Shown here: positions 62,876-64,000 of the stretch, in pieces
Layout of the letters: each line of letters starts with the position of its first letter
Numbering within the stretch: position 1 is the first letter of the stretch
Source: Cunninghamella blakesleeana
Lineage: Eukaryota; Mucoromycota; Mucoromycetes; Mucorales; Cunninghamellaceae
DNA: 64,000 nucleotides
NCBI GenBank assembly: GCA_017871115.1
Contig: JAFCIZ010000007.1
Coordinates: 124,001-188,000 of the forward strand
Direction: 5' to 3'
Translations under genes and position numbers: made by a program
The notes under the pieces: generated by a model
The model's input: the letters and a program-made list of their open reading frames with translations, nothing else
What the model was told of the DNA's origin: nothing
Databases searched by the model: none

Positions 62876-63892
62876 TTATAATTGAATTGGACTATCAAGT
62901 GATTCTGTATGAGTGTTGTAACAACAAGGAAATGATTCATTCTTGAAAAGATATCTTATATCCAAACTTCTGTTAAAATAAAGCTGGCCCAACTGTTGCA
63001 AAAAATAACGATCATCCCAGGGATCTAATCCTAACTGTATCATTTCTTCCATTGAAATATAAATAATATCGGCTTCATCTTGATTAATTAATTCATGGTG
63101 GTCAATTATTGACTGTAATTGTGATAATAACTGATAAGTAAGTAAATGAAAGAATCTAACATTATAAAAAAAGAAAAAAAATCATTGTAAATAATAATAA
63201 AAATCATAGCCATAATTACAATATAATTACTCTATATTTTATAAATTACCCTATCAAATTATAATTGATGGATGAGTTTGAAGAGAGATTATTCTTGTTA
63301 TACAATTCATCGATTGTTGTATTGTAATTCAGTTCCTGGGTATTTGCATTATCTTCATCATCGTCTTCATCAATAATTGTATTACTGTTTAATAATAAAG
63401 ATGTTTTAGCGGGATCTGTTGTTTTATCTATGGAACACTTTGACTTTTGAGCTTTGCCATTACTATTACAACATAATATGGCTGGAAAATCTAGAATGGA
63501 GTTACTTTTATACCAGTCATGTATTAGTTGGTATCTTAAAGAGGATGCCCAATGAGGTTGATGATTGTTCAAAAATGGTTTATGCACAATATCTGCATTG
63601 ATTAATTGGCATAAAATATCAAATCGATCATAATCTGCTTTATTTGTCTTGATAAATGAGGATGATACGCCCAAGTTATATGATGATGAGTCCGCCGTTG
63701 GTAGTTTAATTAAAATATCATATAAATCTTTTTTAATGTCAAATATATTATCTGATGTACAAGCAATATACCCATATTCAGTTTGCTCAAGTTCTGTGAT
63801 ATCATTAATACTGATATTAAATTTAGGAATTAATTCTCTTCCGCTATAAGCTGATGGTAATGTGCTGTTTCCCATTAAATATAACTGATAAA
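62876..63892 (-). CDS. DENN-domain protein (LCHN/DENND11-like), 3' part
   Basis: Partial: two exons are seen, 63892-63250 and 63155-62876, with the 5' part beyond the right edge (63893 onward reads as intron ending TTTTACAG). The visible 307 residues begin YQLYLMGNSTLPSAYSGREL, then IACTSDNIFDIKKDLYDIL, a Ser/Asn/Asp-rich loop, and after the splice FFHLLTYQLLSQLQS and MIQLGLDPWDDRYFLQQL. These words resemble the LCHN/DUF2347 branch of DENN proteins, which include yeast Anr2 and act as candidate Rab exchange factors. The ATG at 63875 is internal to the exon and probably not the start. Family assignment is from memory of motifs and should be checked. Confidence 0.65.
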
Positions 63893-64000
63893 CTGTAAAA
63901 GTATATATATATGTTTTAAAAAAGTTATAAATAATGATTTTTATTTATATATATTCATGTTAACATAGTGTTATATCAATACATATAAATAGTAAACTTA

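Overview
The window is a piece of an AT-rich fungal nuclear chromosome. Nearly every gene is split by short introns (about 50-130 bp, GT...AG), and coding parts stand out by lower AT content and homopolymeric Gln/Asn/Ser tracts. The gene set (cleavage factor Mpe1, Ctf18, Rok1, Vsb1-like transporter, Abp2-domain protein, FHA-forkhead factor, mitochondrial carrier, flavocytochrome b2-like enzyme) fits an early-diverging, mitochondriate, peroxisome-bearing fungus, most likely Mucoromycota. That placement is inference from gene content and intron style, not from a marker gene. I found 22 protein genes, 21 of them spliced, and no convincing tRNA, rRNA, CRISPR array or intact mobile element.

Left part (1-21 kb). 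A Vsb1/SLC26-like transporter runs off the left edge (minus). CTF18 (minus, 13 exons) shares a 177-bp divergent promoter with a gamma-tubulin-complex-like gene (plus) that has a GRIP1 region but no room for GRIP2. This converges on a gene for an Abp2 (ARS-binding) domain protein (minus). After 1.75 kb of empty DNA come a large multi-KH RNA-binding protein and the DEAD-box helicase ROK1 (both plus).

Middle part (21-40 kb). Eight genes lie in a row on the minus strand: MPE1, a Rab7-type GTPase, a major-facilitator transporter, a mitochondrial carrier, a 78-residue zinc-ribbon protein, a TANGO2/NRDE protein, an FHA-plus-forkhead transcription factor, and a cytochrome b5-FMN (flavocytochrome b2-like) oxidoreductase. 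The last starts directly with its b5 domain and ends in Ser-Lys-Leu, suggesting peroxisomes rather than mitochondria.

Right part (42-64 kb). A tyrosine aminotransferase-like gene, a secreted subtilisin, an intronless 124-residue orphan, a 521-residue spliced orphan, a TRMT2A-like tRNA methyltransferase and a kinesin-14 lie on the plus strand, separated by two long gene-free stretches (43.5-47.4 kb and 49.0-51.3 kb). UBA4 (MOCS3) and a DENN-domain protein that runs off the right edge follow on the minus strand.

The genes are mostly unrelated housekeeping functions (replication, RNA processing, trafficking, sulfur transfer, microtubules). I see no biosynthetic cluster or defence island. The points most worth a second look are the SKL-tailed flavocytochrome, the truncated GCP, coding exons of 4, 9 and 18 nt, the two orphan genes, the small zinc-ribbon protein, and short G/C-containing promoter words (AAATCCCG and relatives; TGACTCA) that recur upstream of several genes.
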